In this document: in pieces, positions 36,277 to 45,781 of the stretch
Position numbering within the stretch: the first letter of the stretch is position 1
Layout of the letters: each line of letters begins with the position of its first letter
Source of the DNA: Candidatus Sumerlaeota bacterium
GTDB taxonomy: Bacteria > Sumerlaeota > Sumerlaeia > Sumerlaeales > Sumerlaeaceae
Direction: 5' to 3'
DNA: 64,000 bases
Assembly (NCBI GenBank): GCA_026398535.1
Contig: JAPLSQ010000084.1
Location: 1 to 64,000, forward strand
Notes under the pieces: generated by a model
The model's database searches: none
Told to the model about the DNA's origin: nothing
What the model saw: the letters and a program-made list of their open reading frames with translations, nothing else
Position numbers and translations under genes: made by a program

Positions 36277-39141
36277 ATGACGACTGAACCCGATAAAACC
36301 GATTATAAGAACACGCTTTGTCTTCCGCAGACGGCATTTCCCATGAAGGCGAATCTGTATCAGCGGGAAACCGAAATTCTGCGCCGCTGGCACGAGATCA
36401 GCCTGGATCAGCTCATCGCGCGGAAACCGTCCGGGAACGGGACTTACATTCTTCATGACGGCCCTCCTTACGCAAACGGTCATATTCATGTGGGCCATGC
36501 GCTGAACAAAATTCTCAAGGACATCGTTGTGCGTCACCGCACGATGCTGGATTATCATTCGCCCTACGTCCCGGGCTGGGATTGTCATGGCCTGCCCATC
36601 GAGCAGAAGGTGACCAGTGAGCTTGGGCCAAAGAAAGCCTCGATGACGCCCCTTGAGATACGCCGTCTGTGCGAGCAATACGCGCGCAAGTGGATGAAGG
36701 TTCAGAGCGAGGAGTTTCAGCGCCTCGGTGTTGGCGGCATGTGGGACAAACCTTACCTGACCATCGATCCGCGGGTCGAGGCCAGCATCGTGCGCGCGCT
36801 CGGTGAGCTCACCGCGCGCGGTTACATTTACAAGGGGCTCAAGCCCGTCTACTGGTGCGTCAACTGCCAGACGGCTCTCGCCGAGGCTGAGATAGAATAT
36901 GAAAACTGCGTCTCGCCCTCGATTTATGTCAAGTTTCCCGTGTGTGAGCCCGAAAGCAGGGCCGCCACGGCCGGCCTGCTCAACCCGGGCATCGTCATCT
37001 GGACGACCACTCCGTGGACCCTGCCCGCGAATCTCGCTGTTTCGTTGCATCCGGATTTCAAATATGTGGCGATAAGGGTGAAAACGCCGCGCTCCTCCGG
37101 CGATTTTCAATCCGATGCAAAAGGGGATGCCGAAGACTGGATTGTCGCCAAGGACCTTGTTGACGCATTCGTCAAAGACGCCGATTTGGGCGACACCGAG
37201 ATTGTCAGAGAGATCAGCGCGCGCGACCTTGAGCACATGCAATTGGAGCATCCTGTGCAACCCGGGCGCACATCCGTCGTTGTGCTGGGAACCCATGTGA
37301 CGCTCGATCAGGGCACGGGCGCCGTCCATACGGCCCCCGGCCACGGCATCGAAGATTTTATCGTCTGCCAGGAATATGGTCTGCCGACCATCGTTCCCGT
37401 GGACGCGGCCGGCCGCTTCACAAGCGAGTTCCAGCTCATGGAAGGCATGCTCGTCTGGGAAGCCAACGGCCCCATCGTCCGCTATCTTGACGAAAAAGAC
37501 ATCCTCATCCGGCACAAGCCCTACGAGCACAGCTATCCCCACTGCTGGCGATGCCACAAGCCGATCATCTATCGCGCCACAGAGCAATGGTTCATGAATG
37601 TGGACCACGATGACCTGCGCAAGAAATCCCTCGCGGAGATCGATGCGTCGATCAAATGGATCCCCAAGTGGGGACACGACCGCATTTACAACATGATCGC
37701 CCAGCGCCCCGACTGGTGCCTGTCGCGCCAGCGGGTATGGGGCGTGCCAATCCCGGCGGTTGACTGCAAGGCATGCGGCAAAGCCGTGCTCTCGCCGGAT
37801 GTCATCGCCAAATTCGCCGCGGTTGTCGAGAGCCGTGGAACAAACGCATGGTTCGAAGATGAGGTTGAAGCGTTTCTGCCAGACGAATTCAAGTGCCCGG
37901 ACTGCGGCGCAAGGGAATTCGACAAGGAGCACAACATCCTTGATGTGTGGTTCGATTCGGGCTCGACGCACGTCGGTGTGCTTGAGAGCCGCCCTGAACT
38001 GAGATCGCCCGCCGACATGTACCTTGAGGGCAGCGACCAGCACCGCGGATGGTTTCACAGCTCCTTGCTCATCTCCATGGCCATACGCGGCAAGCCGCCC
38101 TACCGGGAAGTGCTGACGCACGGTTTCGTGCTCGACGGCAAGGGCGAAGCGATGAGCAAAAGCAAGGGCAACGTGATCGCCCCCCAGGATGTAATCAAGA
38201 AATACGGCGCTGACGTGCTGCGCCTGTGGGTGGCCTCGCAGGATCACGGTGATGACGACAAGGTGTCCAACGAAATTCTCGAACGCGTGGGCGAGGCATA
38301 CCGCCGCATACGCAACACGATCCGCTACCTTCTTGGCAATCTCTGTGATTTCAATCCGGCAACCGACACCGTTCCCTACGAAGAATTGACAGAAATCGAC
38401 CGGTGGGCGCTGCACCAGCTTCACGAGCTTGTCGTGAATGTGGCGCGCGCCTATGATGAATACGAGTATCACAAGATTGTCAGTTTGACGCACCCGTTTT
38501 GCGTGGTGCGACTGAGTGCGGTATATCTGGATGTGCTGAAGGACCGCGTGTATTGTTCGGGCGCGAAATCGCACCCGCGCCGCGCCGCGCAAACCGCGCA
38601 ATACGAGATCGCGCAGGCGTTGTTGCGCATGCTGGCGCCGATTCTCGTGTTCACATGCGACGAGGCTTATCAGCTTCTCGACGCGGAAACGCCGAGTGTG
38701 CATCTGCGGTCTTATCCGCAGCCGCCCGATCGTTGGCGCCAGCCGGCGCTCGCGGCCGAGTGGGAGCGCCTGCTGGCGGTGCGCGCGGATGTTCTGGGGG
38801 CGCTTGAAGACGCGCGCAAGGAAAAGAAGGCCATCGGGCAATCGCTTGAGGCGCGGGTTGTGATCGCAACCGCTGACAAGACGCTGATGAGCCTGCTGAC
38901 GCCACGGCGGGACGATCTTGCGGATCTGTTCATCACTTCCCAGGCCGAGCTGGCCGCCGAGCCGCCGGCCGAAGACGGCGCGATCACACGCCTTCAGGGC
39001 GAAAGGGCGCATGTCACCGTTTATCACGCAACGGGCAGCAAGTGCGCGCGATGCTGGAAATTTTCGCCGTCCGTGGGCGGCGGCTTGTCACACCCGGCGC
39101 TTTGCGACCGGTGTGCGGATGTCATAAGGAGGCACTATTGA
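36277..39141 (+). CDS. ileS: isoleucyl-tRNA synthetase
   Basis: A 954-residue class I synthetase. The HIGH box is HVGH (residues 71-74) in DGPPYANGHIHVGHALNK and the KMSKS box is AMSKS at about residue 622. The editing domain has WTTTPWTLPANLA and GTGAVHTAPGHG. The C-terminal zinc finger is CARCWKF...CDRCAD. It is the bacterial type without the pseudomonic-acid-resistance features of type 2 enzymes. Its 3' end contains the ribosome-binding site of the following DksA-like gene. Confidence 0.97.
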   Translation: MTTEPDKTDYKNTLCLPQTAFPMKANLYQRETEILRRWHEISLDQLIARKPSGNGTYILHDGPPYANGHIHVGHALNKILKDIVVRHRTMLDYHSPYVPGWDCHGLPIEQKVTSELGPKKASMTPLEIRRLCEQYARKWMKVQSEEFQRLGVGGMWDKPYLTIDPRVEASIVRALGELTARGYIYKGLKPVYWCVNCQTALAEAEIEYENCVSPSIYVKFPVCEPESRAATAGLLNPGIVIWTTTPWTLPANLAVSLHPDFKYVAIRVKTPRSSGDFQSDAKGDAEDWIVAKDLVDAFVKDADLGDTEIVREISARDLEHMQLEHPVQPGRTSVVVLGTHVTLDQGTGAVHTAPGHGIEDFIVCQEYGLPTIVPVDAAGRFTSEFQLMEGMLVWEANGPIVRYLDEKDILIRHKPYEHSYPHCWRCHKPIIYRATEQWFMNVDHDDLRKKSLAEIDASIKWIPKWGHDRIYNMIAQRPDWCLSRQRVWGVPIPAVDCKACGKAVLSPDVIAKFAAVVESRGTNAWFEDEVEAFLPDEFKCPDCGAREFDKEHNILDVWFDSGSTHVGVLESRPELRSPADMYLEGSDQHRGWFHSSLLISMAIRGKPPYREVLTHGFVLDGKGEAMSKSKGNVIAPQDVIKKYGADVLRLWVASQDHGDDDKVSNEILERVGEAYRRIRNTIRYLLGNLCDFNPATDTVPYEELTEIDRWALHQLHELVVNVARAYDEYEYHKIVSLTHPFCVVRLSAVYLDVLKDRVYCSGAKSHPRRAAQTAQYEIAQALLRMLAPILVFTCDEAYQLLDAETPSVHLRSYPQPPDRWRQPALAAEWERLLAVRADVLGALEDARKEKKAIGQSLEARVVIATADKTLMSLLTPRRDDLADLFITSQAELAAEPPAEDGAITRLQGERAHVTVYHATGSKCARCWKFSPSVGGGLSHPALCDRCADVIRRHY

Positions 39142-39142
39142 A

Positions 39143-40000
39143 ATGGCGAAAAAACAACTGAAGGGCAAATCGCCCGCGACAAAAGTGAAAACATCAAAGT
39201 CAGGCGCCGTTAAAAAAGCCGCGGCGCTGTCTATATCGGCCCCGAAAAAGCCGGCAAAAGCCGGATCAAAAAAAGCAGCCCCCAAGGCAAAAATCACAAC
39301 CGCACGGGCAAAGAAAACAGCCATTAAAACACCCGCCAAAAAGGCAGCCGTTGTGAAAAAACCCGCCAAATTGGTGAAAAGAGCGGCAGTGAAGAAAACT
39401 GTGCCGGTGAAGAAATCAGCAAAGGCCGAAAAAAAAGCCAAATCCGCGGCAACAAAACCTGTCAGAAAGACCCGGGCGACAGTCCCCGCAACAAAGTCTG
39501 CCGCTATGGCTAAGAAAACAACCGTGAGACACCTTTCCGTCCACCGTCCCGCCAAAGTCACGAAACCGGTCGCTGTGATCGCAGAAACTCAAATACCCCC
39601 GCCAAAACCCAAGCCGGCATATTCCCCGCAGATTCTGCAGGAATTGCGAGAGTCTCTTTTGCAGGAAAGAGCGCGCCTGATTGGCGAGCTCCGATCGCTC
39701 GAAAGCCGCACTTTCACCGATGGTTCTGAGGAGGAAACCAGCGCCCAGCAGCCCGGTTTTTCCATGCAACTCGCGGACTCGGCGGCCGAAAACATCGAGA
39801 CCGAGATCGCGTTGGGCATCCGCTCGATCGAGGCCGACACACTCAACCAGATCAATGACGCGCTGCGGGCGATGGAACGCGGCGATTACGGCATCTGCCA
39901 GGGTTCGGGCGAACCCATCGAGCTCGAACGCCTGCGGATCAAGCCGTGGGCCAAATATTCCGTCAAATTTCTCCGCCAGATGGAAGCCCGGAAAGCCTGA
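39143..40000 (+). CDS. DksA/TraR-family protein with histone-H1-like N-terminal tail
   Basis: A 285-residue protein. Residues 1-145 are almost wholly Lys, Ala, Pro and Thr (repeats such as KKPAKAGSKKAAPKAK), like bacterial histone-H1-type tails that bind DNA. Residues about 160-280 are DksA-like: a coiled coil from PQILQELRESLLQERARLIG, then AMERGDYGICQGSGEPIELE and RLRIKPWAKYSVKF. Of the four zinc Cys of DksA only the first remains (CQGS, and AKYSVKF in place of the second pair). The ribosome-binding site AAGGAGG is inside ileS and the ATG is one base after its stop. It may act on RNA polymerase or chromatin. Confidence 0.85.
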   Translation: MAKKQLKGKSPATKVKTSKSGAVKKAAALSISAPKKPAKAGSKKAAPKAKITTARAKKTAIKTPAKKAAVVKKPAKLVKRAAVKKTVPVKKSAKAEKKAKSAATKPVRKTRATVPATKSAAMAKKTTVRHLSVHRPAKVTKPVAVIAETQIPPPKPKPAYSPQILQELRESLLQERARLIGELRSLESRTFTDGSEEETSAQQPGFSMQLADSAAENIETEIALGIRSIEADTLNQINDALRAMERGDYGICQGSGEPIELERLRIKPWAKYSVKFLRQMEARKA

Positions 40001-40007
40001 CAATCCG

Positions 40008-40640
40008 TCAAAGAGGCTGTGTCAGGTTGTCGGGATTGATATTGCCGCCGGGACAGCGCTGGGTGCGGATGATGTCGCCCTCGCTGATTGTGCCATTGCT
40101 GGGATCGTAGAGACGCGAGGGATTCCATATTTTGTCGGGGCCGACGCTGTTGATGCGCCATTCACCGCTCCATGCGAGCGCGGCGTCACGATACCGGTTG
40201 GCGAGGACGGGGTAATCCGCGCGGCAGGCTATGAGTTCCTTGATGTTTTCGTAGCCATAACGTTTCCAGATTCCGTCGGGGAAATAGGGTTCCTTGTCCC
40301 AGTTGCCGTTGAACGGGCAGAGGATGTCGGATGATGCGATATAGGCGACGGGGGTGCTGAGGGCGTTGGGCGTGTACCACCACTTGAGATTGGATCCCTT
40401 GAGCACGGGCGCGCCGCCCGGGAATCCGGGTTCGATCATCGTGGGGGAGGCTGTATTGTCGGCGCGGTAACTTTCAAGGGCGGCGGCGATGGAAGCCATG
40501 TCACTTTTCGCGCGTGAAACCTTGGCGCGCGTCTGCGCTTCCAGGAAATTCGGCACGGCGATAGCCGCGAGCATCGCGATGATCGCCACGACAATGAGCA
40601 ATTCTATCAGGGTGAATCCCCGCTGAGGAGAATCTTTCAT
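40008..40640 (-). CDS. type II secretion/type IV pilin-like pseudopilin
   Basis: A 210-residue prepilin. The leader MKDSPQRG is followed by FTLIELLIVVAIIAMLAAIA, giving a class III cleavage site after Gly8 with the essential Glu at mature position 5. The mature helix continues to LESYRADN, then a globular domain with an internal pair of Cys. It resembles GspG-type pseudopilins and the orphan pilin-like proteins abundant in Planctomycetes, Lentisphaerae and Sumerlaeota. No other secretion gene is close. An ATG at 40658 has a slightly better ribosome-binding site. It is convergent with the DksA-like gene, 7 bp between the stop codons. Confidence 0.88.
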   Translation of the reverse strand: MKDSPQRGFTLIELLIVVAIIAMLAAIAVPNFLEAQTRAKVSRAKSDMASIAAALESYRADNTASPTMIEPGFPGGAPVLKGSNLKWWYTPNALSTPVAYIASSDILCPFNGNWDKEPYFPDGIWKRYGYENIKELIACRADYPVLANRYRDAALAWSGEWRINSVGPDKIWNPSRLYDPSNGTISEGDIIRTQRCPGGNINPDNLTQPL

Positions 40641-40851
40641 TGGTGAAGCGCCAAGCATGAAGTCATTCCGCCACGCCCCGTGACATGTGCAAGATTTGTT
40701 CGCCCGCCTGGCACAGGGCGCTGGCCTCAATCGGGGTATGTCTTTGTGAGCGCTCTCCCTGCTGCCGCTTGTTTCACCATGGTTCGTCATTCGCGCTGAT
40801 GCGCGCAGCGGAATGCGGGGAACGCCCCGGATTGTTTGTTGCAGGGAATGA

Positions 40852-41943
40852 CTATTTTCCAAAGAGCCTGTTGAAGAGCGATCGGAGGCTCACCTGAACC
40901 CAGCACCCGCCTGCCGGAAAAGACATGCTGCCTGATTTAAGATGATCCATGAGCGCCTGTTTCAGCTTGGGAATTGCTCCAAGGCCTGACAATCTCATCA
41001 CGAATTTTGATTGAAACGATCCCAGTTTGCCGCCGCAGGGCTTGTTGTCGTTGATGCTGTCGATGCTCATGGCAAACGATTGCCCGGCACGCATGGCGTG
41101 AAGACGTTTTTCGGGCATTATGGCGGCGTCGAGTTGAAAGACAATCGTTTCGTTTCCGGCCGAGACTTCAGCGGGCATGCGCGAGCCGGACACGTTCACA
41201 ATTGTCCGGCCGCTTGTTTTCAGCCGTTCGATGTCGTTATTTGAAAACTGGGTGTTGGGGATCTCGACGGTGATTGTTGTTTCGGCGCTGACCAGCAGGG
41301 GCGCTATTTCGATTCCATCCATATCGCGCAGCATGATGCGGACGGTGTCATTGGGGCGCGCCGTGGTCGCGTGGTCGGCTGAAATGTCTATGTTGATGAC
41401 GGCTTCGTCAAGGCGTGTGATTGTGGCCACGGCTCCGCCCTGGCGCACGAGTGATTTCTGCAATCCAGCGGCCAGCGATGGGGTCTGCCATGCGATCCAT
41501 CCATGATCGGGAGCGCGCAATGTCATGCTTGAAATGCCATGTTCCGCGCTGAGCAGGCGTTTGTCATATTCAGCGCGGGATGCGGCGATTGCGCCGCCGC
41601 CAAACTGCCTGAGTTCGTCCGCCGCGGCGCTCATATGCCCGGTGAGGAGCAACTTCGCGGTTTGTGTGGGGTCGTCGGTCACATCAGCCAGAATGTCTCC
41701 CGCGCTGACGCGATCACCGGTCTTGCGGGTGTTGCGCAGCACCATGCAGTCGCGCGGAGCCGCGACGGGAATCATCACGGGTGTGATGGCGGCCCAGCCC
41801 TGCGAATACATCCTCGTCTGAATGAACCATGTTGACGCGGCCGCGCCAATGATGGCAAGCCCCAGCAGGTAACCCGCCCATGTCACATATTTTGGGGTCT
41901 GGTCGTAAACGCGCTGTTTCCAGCTTGCAGACTTTGCGCTCAA
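40852..41943 (-). CDS. membrane-fusion (HlyD-like) adaptor of the ABC exporter
   Basis: A 363-residue protein with one N-terminal membrane helix (YLLGLAIIGAAASTWFI, about residues 22-38). A split lipoyl-type half site follows (VAAPRDCMVLRNTRKTGDRV, SAGDILADVTD), a short helical hairpin, then a beta domain (VINIDISADHATTARPNDTV). The start is a TTG that overlaps the TGA of the upstream ATPase gene (TTGA), with AAAGGA 8 bases before it; an ATG 22 codons upstream lacks support. The overlap implies translational coupling with the two ABC subunits. It presumably bridges the exporter to the periplasm. The C-terminal 60 residues are not recognised. Confidence 0.75.
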   Translation of the reverse strand: MSAKSASWKQRVYDQTPKYVTWAGYLLGLAIIGAAASTWFIQTRMYSQGWAAITPVMIPVAAPRDCMVLRNTRKTGDRVSAGDILADVTDDPTQTAKLLLTGHMSAAADELRQFGGGAIAASRAEYDKRLLSAEHGISSMTLRAPDHGWIAWQTPSLAAGLQKSLVRQGGAVATITRLDEAVINIDISADHATTARPNDTVRIMLRDMDGIEIAPLLVSAETTITVEIPNTQFSNNDIERLKTSGRTIVNVSGSRMPAEVSAGNETIVFQLDAAIMPEKRLHAMRAGQSFAMSIDSINDNKPCGGKLGSFQSKFVMRLSGLGAIPKLKQALMDHLKSGSMSFPAGGCWVQVSLRSLFNRLFGK

Positions 41944-43790
41944 CTGAGTGATCCTTTCTGAGCCGTGTTGGGATGATGCGCCGCGCCCTTGCCCAGCGAC
42001 GCTTCCCACATCAGCCGGTAGGCGCCGCGCGCGGCCACGAGTTCGGCGTGCGTGCCTGATCCGACAATTTTGCCGCGCTCGAGCACGAAGATTTTGCCGG
42101 CGTCCATGACGAGTCCAAGGTTGTAGGTGGCGAAAATTCTCGTGGGCGCCGTCTCAAAAGACTTCAGGTTGGCGAGAATTTTCTGCTGAGTTTCGGGATC
42201 GAGCGAAGCGAGCGGTTCGTCGAACAGCAGAACATTGGGGCGGCGCGCCAGCGCGCGGGCGATGGTCATCCGCTGTTTCTGCCCGCCCGAGAGATCGCCG
42301 GTTTCGGAGAGTGTCGTGTTCATCTGTGAGGGCAATTGCCTGATGAATTCGTCGCATTCCGCAATTCTGACGGCCTGCCCGACGCCCTCGTCAAGCTCGC
42401 GCCGCAGAAGATGCTCGACGCCGTAGGAGATGTTCTCCATCACAGTGCCCGCGAAGAGTTGAGGGCGCTGGAGCACGACGCCGAAGCGGCGGCGATAGGG
42501 CATGAGCGCCAGCTCGCGCAGGTCGCGTCCGTCGATCAGGATTTCACCCGAGTCCGGATCGTACAACCTCAGGATCAGGTTCATGATTGTGGATTTTCCG
42601 GCTCCTGAGACGCCGACGATCGCGGCGGACATTCCGGGCTCGATGGTGAAGGACACGTTGTCGAGCACGGGATATTTGGGGTCGTAGGCAAAGGTCACAT
42701 TTCGGAATTCGATGTGTCCGCGCAGTTCGCGCATGCAGATGGCGTCGGGCCGTTCGCGGATGCCGGGATCGATGTCGAGCACCTCAAGCACGCGCTCGGC
42801 GGCAACGAGGTCGCGCTGGACCGATTGCAGGTAAAGGATGACGGTGGAGCTTGGGATGAGCACGTTGGCGATCAGGGCGTTGAGGCCGATCCACTGTCCG
42901 ACGGTGAGGCCGCCTGTGATGTGAAAGTAGCCCCACAGCGAGTTTGTGAGAAACGCGAAAGCCACGGCAAGCCCCGCCGGATGGATGAAACCTTCGGCGA
43001 TGCCCGATAGCATCTGCCACTGGAAGAAACGGCGCAGATAGCCGGAAAGGCAATGGGCGTAGACGCGTTTCTCGGTGTCCTCTCGCGCGCAGGCCTGCAC
43101 GACGTTGACGCCGGCGAGTGTCTGCTGGAGTTGCGCGGTCACAACGCCGCGGGACTCGCGCATGCGGCGCTCGGTTGTGCGCCACATGGCGGTGATCCAG
43201 CGTGTGAAGAGCATGTAAGGTGGCATGAAAATGATCACGATGATGACAGCCCGCCAGTCCACGAGCAGCGCCAGCAGGGCGGTGACCACTCCCTGGATGA
43301 TCATGGAGGCGGCGATCGGCAGCGTCACAGCGATGAGGTTCGCGGCATCGTGCACATCGATGTTTGCCCGGAAGATGCGCTCGCCCACCGGGCGCGACTC
43401 GTGAAAGTCGAGCGGGAGTTTGAGCAGATGATGGTAGAATTGTTCGCCGAGACCGCGGAGAATGTCGCGTTTCACGTCAAAGCGCACGAAACAGGTGATG
43501 AGATAATATGCCTGGCGCACGAGTTCCGTGATAAAGATGATAGCCACGAGCACGACGACAAGGGAGAAATCGCGGCGCGGGAAAGCATCGTCGAGAATAA
43601 GCACGGAGAACACGGGCATGAGGCCGGCGAGAATTGTCATGGCCAGCGGCGACAGGATGAGAATAAGGAAGAGCTTCTGCCAATGCGGGATCATGAATGG
43701 CAGATAGCGGCGCAGGACGCTTGCGAAGTATCTGAATCCCGGAGATGGCGCGCCCGCCTTGACGACGGCGCCTGCGGTTGCGCCGGTCAT
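41940..43790 (-). CDS. ABC exporter subunit 2 (fused membrane and ATPase domains)
   Basis: A 616-residue type IV (B-family) ABC exporter half. Six helices occupy about residues 30-330. The ATPase has Walker A VGVSGAGKST, signature LSGGQKQR and Walker B VLLFDEPLASLD. The H-loop, normally AHR, reads FATYNLGLV: alignment from the following MDAGKIFVL puts Tyr where the switch His should be. This is a known kind of loss at the degenerate site of heterodimeric exporters. It overlaps the previous gene by ATGA and the adaptor by TTGA. No C39 peptidase domain is present, so it is not a classical bacteriocin exporter. Confidence 0.93.
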   Translation of the reverse strand: MTGATAGAVVKAGAPSPGFRYFASVLRRYLPFMIPHWQKLFLILILSPLAMTILAGLMPVFSVLILDDAFPRRDFSLVVVLVAIIFITELVRQAYYLITCFVRFDVKRDILRGLGEQFYHHLLKLPLDFHESRPVGERIFRANIDVHDAANLIAVTLPIAASMIIQGVVTALLALLVDWRAVIIVIIFMPPYMLFTRWITAMWRTTERRMRESRGVVTAQLQQTLAGVNVVQACAREDTEKRVYAHCLSGYLRRFFQWQMLSGIAEGFIHPAGLAVAFAFLTNSLWGYFHITGGLTVGQWIGLNALIANVLIPSSTVILYLQSVQRDLVAAERVLEVLDIDPGIRERPDAICMRELRGHIEFRNVTFAYDPKYPVLDNVSFTIEPGMSAAIVGVSGAGKSTIMNLILRLYDPDSGEILIDGRDLRELALMPYRRRFGVVLQRPQLFAGTVMENISYGVEHLLRRELDEGVGQAVRIAECDEFIRQLPSQMNTTLSETGDLSGGQKQRMTIARALARRPNVLLFDEPLASLDPETQQKILANLKSFETAPTRIFATYNLGLVMDAGKIFVLERGKIVGSGTHAELVAARGAYRLMWEASLGKGAAHHPNTAQKGSLS

Positions 43791-45613
43791 GCGTCATTCT
43801 CCTTTGCGGCCGCGCCGCCGGTTTGCGATTGGATGATCCACAGCTTGTGGTAGTGTCCGCCGCGAGAGAGAAGCTGCTGGTGCGTGCCCGATTCGATGAG
43901 CCGCCCGTTGTCCATGACGAAAATTTGGTCCATGCGTGTCAGCTTTGTCAGATCGTGCGAGACGAGAATCGTCGTCCTGCCTTGTGCGGCTTCGAAGAGA
44001 GTCTCTGTCAGCGTGCGCTGGGCGGGCGGATCAAGCAGGGAGGCGGGTTCGTCGAGCAGCAGGATGCTTGGATTGCCCACGACGCATCGCGCAACGGAGA
44101 TTCGTTGTTTCTGACCGAGCGAAAGGTCGCCACCCTCGCCCAGTACGGCGTCATAACCATTGGGCAGGGAGCTGATCAGCTCGTCCAGCCGCGCGATTCT
44201 TGCCGCCTCCGCAAGCTGCTCATCAGACGCCCCCTTGGAACCGTAGATGATGTTATCGCGGATCGTGCGGTGGAAGAGCACCGGCTCCTGAAGCACGATG
44301 CCGATCTTTTGACGATATTCCCGGAGTCTGACGTTGCGCAGATCAACATCGTCGATGAGCACGCGGCCCTGCTGCGGATCGTAGAATCGCAGGATCAGAT
44401 TGAGTATTGTGGATTTTCCGCTGCCGGATTCGCCGACAAACGCCACCATGGAGCCGGGCTCGATGCGGAACGAGATGTCGCGCAGAACAGGTTTTTCGGG
44501 ATCATAATGGAAGTTAACGCCGCGAAACTCGATGGCTCCGCGCAGGTTGTCCAGCGTGACCGTGTCTGCCGCGGCGGGTTCGCTCATGTGCTCTTTAAGG
44601 TCGAGCACACCGAGGACGCGCTCGGCGGCCACCATGCGCAGGCGCATGTTCTGATAATAGGTGATAAGTATGCCCAGCGGAACGATGGCCTGCGCGATGT
44701 AAATGGTCAAAGCGCTCCACTCGCCCACGGTCATCTCGCCCGTCACCACCCAGTATCCGCAGAGCCCGATGATGGCGCCGGTGAGAACCCGCGGCATTTC
44801 CGAGGGCCAGACGAAAACAATCGTGACCTCTTTCACGAACCAGAAAAGCATGTTTGCCACGGAATACCTTGCCATGGCGATGAAGTACCGGAAACGTTCG
44901 CGGTGTCTGGCGGCGTGGGAATAAACGAGTGGAATGGAGGAGAGCGTTCGCTCGAGCTGGGTGGTGAGTTTCTGGCCGAGAAGGCGCTGCGACAAGTCGA
45001 TGCGGCGGTAAAAATTGAAGATCAGCTGGCCGATGACGAACCACAGCGGGGTGATTGCGAAAGCGATGGCCACGGGCCGCCAGTCAAGGAAACACATGGC
45101 GAAAACGACCATGACGAACTGGTAGAAATACTGCACCATGAACGGGAACTGGATTCCGACCATCTCGCTTGTGTCGAGCACATCAGTATCACAGAAGAAG
45201 ATCTTGTCGCCCACGGTATTCCGGCGATGATAGTTCATGTTGAGCCGCATCATGTTCGAGTAGAAACGGGGGCCGAGACGCGCGAGCACGCCGATGCGCA
45301 AATGGCCGTAGACTGCCGCGCGCAAAAGCAGAAGAACGCGGTCAAGGATCAGAGACCCGAACCCGACGAACGCGAGGATGACGAGCATGGCGATGTCGCG
45401 GCGGGGAAACGCCACGTCGATGATCATTTTTGTGCACAGCGGCGCGATGACCACGAGCACAGAACCGGCCAGCGGCGCGACAAAAAGAATGAGCAGCAAT
45501 TCCACCCAATAGGACTTGAGGCAGGGCAGATAGCGCAGAAAAACCTTGAGAAACCGCCCGATCGTCAGCGGAGGAAGAGATGGAAGGGCGGCGGATACGG
45601 CGGTTTCGGTCAT
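43787..45613 (-). CDS. ABC exporter subunit 1 (fused membrane and ATPase domains)
   Basis: A 608-residue exporter half with six membrane helices, then an ATPase domain. Walker A is VGESGSGKST, Walker B ILLLDEPASLLD and the H-loop ILVSHDL is intact. The signature is LSLGQKQR instead of LSGGQ, so this subunit carries the weak signature. The start at 45613 (MTETAVSAALPSL) fits the family but lacks a clear ribosome-binding site. A TTG at 45757 would add 48 residues. It lies 168 bp after the third glycosidase-like gene on the same strand and may share its transcript. Confidence 0.9.
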   Translation of the reverse strand: MTETAVSAALPSLPPLTIGRFLKVFLRYLPCLKSYWVELLLILFVAPLAGSVLVVIAPLCTKMIIDVAFPRRDIAMLVILAFVGFGSLILDRVLLLLRAAVYGHLRIGVLARLGPRFYSNMMRLNMNYHRRNTVGDKIFFCDTDVLDTSEMVGIQFPFMVQYFYQFVMVVFAMCFLDWRPVAIAFAITPLWFVIGQLIFNFYRRIDLSQRLLGQKLTTQLERTLSSIPLVYSHAARHRERFRYFIAMARYSVANMLFWFVKEVTIVFVWPSEMPRVLTGAIIGLCGYWVVTGEMTVGEWSALTIYIAQAIVPLGILITYYQNMRLRMVAAERVLGVLDLKEHMSEPAAADTVTLDNLRGAIEFRGVNFHYDPEKPVLRDISFRIEPGSMVAFVGESGSGKSTILNLILRFYDPQQGRVLIDDVDLRNVRLREYRQKIGIVLQEPVLFHRTIRDNIIYGSKGASDEQLAEAARIARLDELISSLPNGYDAVLGEGGDLSLGQKQRISVARCVVGNPSILLLDEPASLLDPPAQRTLTETLFEAAQGRTTILVSHDLTKLTRMDQIFVMDNGRLIESGTHQQLLSRGGHYHKLWIIQSQTGGAAAKENDA

Positions 45614-45781
45614 GCCAGGGAACGATTCATTTGAGGGATTGGCCGATACAAATATGCGCCGAATTTTCCTTGGACCGCGCAAGTCATACTTGCGTCTTTC
45701 TCCATATAAAAGCTGTGTTGCCGCTGGAGATGATGGGGCTGATATCTGATGCGCCAAAAATTGATGTCGTCAATTGAAGCA

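Noticed and set aside
36187..39027. 946-codon open frame on the minus strand opposite ileS
   Set aside because: It mirrors the ileS codon pattern, has no family match or ribosome-binding site, and ileS is certain.
43778..45634. 618-codon plus-strand frame opposite ABC exporter subunit 1
   Set aside because: The Asp/Glu/His-rich translation is typical of the antisense of a high-GC gene; the ABC protein is unambiguous.
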